Below are positions 6,382 to 8,851 of a DNA stretch of 8,851 bases, one piece after another. The notes under the pieces were generated by a model, which was given only the letters and a program-made list of their open reading frames with translations, was not told where the DNA came from and did not search any database. Location: the NCBI GenBank assembly GCA_002773975.1, contig PEZR01000151.1, positions 1 to 8,851 on the forward strand. Reading direction: 5' to 3'. The first letter of the stretch is position 1; each line of letters opens with the position of its first letter. The DNA comes from Bdellovibrio sp. CG10_big_fil_rev_8_21_14_0_10_47_8 (GTDB lineage Bacteria; Bdellovibrionota; Bdellovibrionia; Bdellovibrionales; Bdellovibrionaceae). Made by a program: the position numbers and the translations under genes.

Positions 6382-6395
6382 TGGGGCATATGCCC
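6382..6395. repeat. Perfect 14-bp palindrome GGGGCATATGCCCC
   Basis: It lies four bases after the lipoprotein stop and 21 bases before the terminator. As RNA it could fold as a five-pair stem with an ATAT loop, but no T tract follows, so it would not terminate transcription by itself. It may protect the 3' end of the operon mRNA or be a DNA-binding site; neither is shown. Confidence 0.6.
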
Positions 6396-6416
6396 CTTGA
6401 TCAGATTTCATTGAAT

Positions 6417-6445
6417 AAAAAGACCAGCTTCGAGCTGGTCTTTTT
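6417..6445. terminator. Bidirectional intrinsic terminator
   Basis: A perfect 13-bp stem (AAAAAGACCAGCT, 6417-6429, paired with 6433-6445) closes around a TCG loop. The A run on one side and T run on the other give a U tract in both directions, so it can end the rightward envelope operon and the leftward acs gene. The acs stop codon (6444-6446) overlaps the stem base by two bases. Confidence 0.9.
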
Positions 6446-8333
6446 ATTTGTTCAATCGCTCGCTGACTAAGGACTCTACGACCGAAGGATCCGCCAAGGT
6501 GCTTGTGTCACCCAGTTGGTCTGGATTGTTTTCTGCAATTTTTCGCAAAATTCGACGCATGATTTTTCCGGATCTTGTTTTTGGCAAAGACGGCGCCCAT
6601 TGCAGCAGATCAGGTTTTGCGATGGGGCTGATTTCTTGGGACACCCATTGAATCAATTCTTTTCGCAAATCATCCGTCGCAGCGATCCCCGTTTTTAAAG
6701 TCACGAAACAATAGATTCCTTGTCCCTTGATATCATGGGGATATCCGACCACAGCGGCTTCCGCCACTTTGGCATGGGCCACCAGAGCGCTTTCGATCTC
6801 TGCTGTTCCCAAGCGGTGGCCTGAAACATTTAAAACATCATCAATACGCCCCGTGATCCAGTAATATCCATCGGAATCTCGCTTGCAGCCGTCACCGGTG
6901 AAATAATAGCCCTTGAAAGCTGAGAAGTAGGTCTCTTCAAAACGTTGATGATCCTGATACACCGTTCGCATTTGCCCTGGCCAAGAATTGGCCATCACCA
7001 GAATGCCCTCGCACTCTCCACTCAACTCTTGTCCTTCTGGGGACAGAACCTTGGGTCGAACTCCGAAGAATGGCAAGGTTGCTGAGCCTGGTTTTTGTTT
7101 CATCGCCCCAGGGATTGGTGAGATTAAAATTCCGCCGGTTTCGGTTTGCCAATAGGTATCCACAATCTGACATCGTTCTTCACCGACCACCTTGTGATAC
7201 CATTGCCAGGCTTCGGGGTTGATGGGTTCCCCGACACTGCCGAGCAAACGCAAAGATTTTCTGGAGCTTTTTTGAACAGCGGCGTCGCCTTCTCTCATCA
7301 AAGCGCGAATCGCGGTGGGTGCGGTGTAGAAAATTGTGACCTTGTGTTTATCCACGACCTCCCAAAATCTGGAGGTACTGGGATAATTTGGAACGCCTTC
7401 GAACATCACCGTTGTCGCTCCATTGGCCAAGGGTCCATAGACAATGTAGCTGTGTCCGGTCACCCAACCGACATCGGCCGTGCACCAAAAAATATCATCT
7501 TCTTTCAGATCAAAAACAACCTCGTGAGTCAGGGCCGCATAAAGCAAGTAACCGCCAGAGGTGTGCAAAACCCCTTTGGGTTTTCCTGTAGAACCCGATG
7601 TATAGAGAATAAATAAGGGGTCTTCGGCGTTCATGACCTCGGGGGCACAAGACTGGGAAACTTGGGCCCTTTCCTCGTGCCACCAAATGTCCCGACCTGG
7701 TTTCATGGTGATTTCTGGCGCCTTAGTTCTTTGAATCACCAAAACTTTCTTCACTGAGTCCACTTTTTCCAGGGCTTGATCCATGTTTTTTTTCAAATTT
7801 ACTTTTCGGCCAGCTCGATATCCCTGATCAGCGGTGATCACAAAATTGGAATCACAGCCTTGAATTCGATCAACAATTGAGTCCGGAGAAAATCCTCCGA
7901 AAATCACCGAATGGATAGCCCCAACACGGGCACACGCGAGCATTGCAAAGGCGGCCTCTGGAATCATCGGCATATAAATGGTGACTCGATCGCCCTTTTT
8001 TACTCCATGTTTTTTCAGGACATTGGCCATACGGCCAACTTCATCGGCCAGCTCTCGATAGCTAATCTTGCGCACTTCTTCGCTGGGATTGTCAGGCTCC
8101 CACAGAATCGCTATTTTATCCCCTCGTTTTGCGAGATGCCGATCAATGCAGTTGGCGGCCACGTTCAGCTCGGCCCCAGAAAACCACTCAATCTTTACAG
8201 GAGATTTGAAGGAAACATTTTTGACTTGATCCCATTTCTTCAACCAATCAATCCGCGCTGCCTGCTCAGCCCAAAACTTTTCAGGATCCCGAATCGACTG
8301 CTCATAAAGTTCCAAATATTTAGCTATTTCCAT
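6444..8333 (-). CDS. acs: Acetate--CoA ligase (acetyl-CoA synthetase, AMP-forming)
   Basis: Acs converts acetate, ATP and CoA to acetyl-CoA, AMP and pyrophosphate through an acetyl-adenylate, in the cytoplasm. The 629-residue protein is slightly shorter than the ~650 usual for the family. Adenylate-forming motifs appear in order: phosphate loop YTSGSTGKPKG (244-254), DTYWQTETGG (392-401) whose Trp395 corresponds to the residue that limits the pocket to acetate, the TGD (479-481), the hinge-containing GRIDDVLNVSGHRLG (495-509), and PKTRSGKIMRR with Lys590, the adenylation lysine that is regulated by acetylation in related enzymes. The start is ATG 8333, with AGGA seven bases upstream; the TTG at 8339 would put that site too close. 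The gene stands alone, between the dnaK terminator and the shared terminator at 6417-6445. A possible sigma-54-like site precedes it. The assignment is very secure. Confidence 0.97.
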   Translation of the reverse strand: MEIAKYLELYEQSIRDPEKFWAEQAARIDWLKKWDQVKNVSFKSPVKIEWFSGAELNVAANCIDRHLAKRGDKIAILWEPDNPSEEVRKISYRELADEVGRMANVLKKHGVKKGDRVTIYMPMIPEAAFAMLACARVGAIHSVIFGGFSPDSIVDRIQGCDSNFVITADQGYRAGRKVNLKKNMDQALEKVDSVKKVLVIQRTKAPEITMKPGRDIWWHEERAQVSQSCAPEVMNAEDPLFILYTSGSTGKPKGVLHTSGGYLLYAALTHEVVFDLKEDDIFWCTADVGWVTGHSYIVYGPLANGATTVMFEGVPNYPSTSRFWEVVDKHKVTIFYTAPTAIRALMREGDAAVQKSSRKSLRLLGSVGEPINPEAWQWYHKVVGEERCQIVDTYWQTETGGILISPIPGAMKQKPGSATLPFFGVRPKVLSPEGQELSGECEGILVMANSWPGQMRTVYQDHQRFEETYFSAFKGYYFTGDGCKRDSDGYYWITGRIDDVLNVSGHRLGTAEIESALVAHAKVAEAAVVGYPHDIKGQGIYCFVTLKTGIAATDDLRKELIQWVSQEISPIAKPDLLQWAPSLPKTRSGKIMRRILRKIAENNPDQLGDTSTLADPSVVESLVSERLNK

Positions 8334-8342
8334 CCCCAAATC

Positions 8343-8346
8343 CTAG
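8343..8346 (-). promoter_or_regulatory. Ribosome binding site deciding the acs start
   Basis: On the minus strand AGGA is followed by seven bases and then ATG (8333-8331). A TTG two codons earlier (8339) is only three bases from this site, so it is unlikely to be the start. Confidence 0.65.
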
Positions 8347-8362
8347 GGTAGTGCCTTTCGTT

Positions 8363-8379
8363 TTGCAACCCAGAGCCCT
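8363..8379 (-). promoter_or_regulatory. Possible sigma-54-type promoter of acs
   Basis: The minus strand reads AGGGCTCTGGGTTGCAA: a GG (8378-8377) and a GC (8366-8365) ten bases apart, with TTGCA fully matching the -12 half. The -24 half matches only at GG. Transcription would start near 8353, leaving about 20 bases of leader containing the ribosome site. No convincing sigma-70 pair was found in 8334-8405. A chance match is quite possible. Confidence 0.3.
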
Positions 8380-8405
8380 GCATCCACTTTGCTTCCTATG
8401 CCGGC

Positions 8406-8441
8406 AAAAAAAAAAGCCCAAGGTTTTGGCCTTGGGCTTTT
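8406..8441 (-). terminator. Intrinsic terminator of dnaK
   Basis: On the minus strand a 12-bp stem (AAAAGCCCAAGG, 8441-8430, paired with 8423-8412) closes a six-base loop and runs into ten T residues (8415-8406). It begins 40 bases after the dnaK stop. It should insulate dnaK from acs downstream. Confidence 0.9.
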
Positions 8442-8481
8442 AAGAATTTAACTCACTGGGTTGCAAAAAGGACAGTGCGAC

Positions 8482-8851
8482 CTAGTTGACGTCTTTGTAG
8501 TCGGCGTCGATGACGTCGTCATCTTTTTTGCCTTCTGTGGACTCTTGACCACCGGCTTGGCCATTGGCCCCGCCAGCGCCAGCTCCACCTTCAGCCGCTC
8601 CTGCATTTTTGTACAGTTCCGCGGTGATTTTATGGGTCGCCGCTTGCAGCTTTTGAGCTTCTGCTTCCAAGGCTGAGAATTCTGCGTCTTTGTTTTCCAA
8701 AACTTTTTTAGCTTCGGCAACCGCATCTTCCGCTGTTTTCTTGTCAGCTTCCGCCAAGTTCGCATTTTCTTTGATCAGTTTCTCAGTTTGGTAAACTAAG
8801 TTGTCCAAAGTATTGCGAGCTGAGGCTGCTTTTGTACGTTCTTCGTCGTCC
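8482..8851 (-). CDS. dnaK: Chaperone DnaK (Hsp70), C-terminal part (runs off the right edge)
   Basis: DnaK is the ATP-driven Hsp70 chaperone that binds unfolded protein segments together with DnaJ and GrpE. Only the last 122 residues are in the window, with no stop up to the edge. They comprise the helical lid: DDEERTKAASARNTLDNLVY and YQTEKLIKEN are typical of the lid helices. A Gly/Ala/Gln-rich flexible segment (AAEGGAGAGGANGQAGGQ) and the acidic tail DDDVIDADYKDVN follow, closely resembling the DnaK C-terminal signature DDVVDADFEEV. The nucleotide- and peptide-binding domains lie outside the window. The gene ends with a TAG followed by a strong terminator, so it is the last gene of its transcript. 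The assignment rests on the lid and tail and is strong. Confidence 0.93.
   Translation of the reverse strand, partial: DDEERTKAASARNTLDNLVYQTEKLIKENANLAEADKKTAEDAVAEAKKVLENKDAEFSALEAEAQKLQAATHKITAELYKNAGAAEGGAGAGGANGQAGGQESTEGKKDDDVIDADYKDVN

Noticed and set aside
7146..7616. Open frame of 156 codons on the plus strand
   Set aside because: It lies wholly inside acs on the opposite strand, has no recognisable domain and no convincing ribosome site; it is a shadow of acs codon use.
7911..8351. Open frame of 146 codons on the plus strand
   Set aside because: It is antisense to the conserved N-terminal half of acs and has no recognisable motif.
8806..8808. TTG as the start of a separate small gene at the right edge
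   Set aside because: The frame continues upstream to the window end with DnaK lid sequence, so this is an internal Leu codon of dnaK.

Overview
The window looks like ordinary chromosome from a Gram-negative bacterium. It has an estimated mid-range GC of about 50%, dense genes and short spacers. An outer-membrane beta-barrel protein, a TolC-family channel and a lipoprotein show that the cell has an outer membrane. The gene style brings Bdellovibrio-like (Bdellovibrionota) bacteria to mind, but that is a low-confidence impression from memory. No transposon, CRISPR array, tRNA or rRNA gene was seen.

Layout. Positions 1-661 (minus) hold the N-terminal two thirds of a tRNA-dihydrouridine synthase that runs off the left edge. 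A 50-bp spacer separates it from a divergent purK-purE pair (712-2390, plus), the two-step N5-CAIR route of purine synthesis, coupled by an ATGA overlap. A convergent integral membrane protein of the DUF6580 type (2358-2927, minus) overlaps the end of purE by 33 bp. The next spacer (2928-3068) carries a back-to-back promoter pair whose two TTGACA boxes form a palindrome. The rightward promoter appears to drive three tightly packed envelope genes: a small beta-barrel outer-membrane protein (3069-3860), a TolC-family efflux/secretion channel (3854-5314) and a lipoprotein with a probable internal duplication (5355-6377). A strong hairpin at 6417-6445 ends this operon. It also ends the convergent acetyl-CoA synthetase gene acs (6444-8333, minus), whose stop codon lies in the hairpin. 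At the right edge is the C-terminal end of dnaK (8482-8851, minus), closed by its own strong terminator (8406-8441).

How the genes work together. PurK and PurE convert AIR to CAIR. Acs activates acetate and DnaK is the Hsp70 chaperone; both are independent housekeeping genes. The barrel-TolC-lipoprotein operon is the least explained part. It looks like an envelope module, but it has no inner-membrane pump or periplasmic adaptor beside it. Its partners and the role of its barrel and lipoprotein cannot be read from this window, and it is the best candidate for something undescribed.
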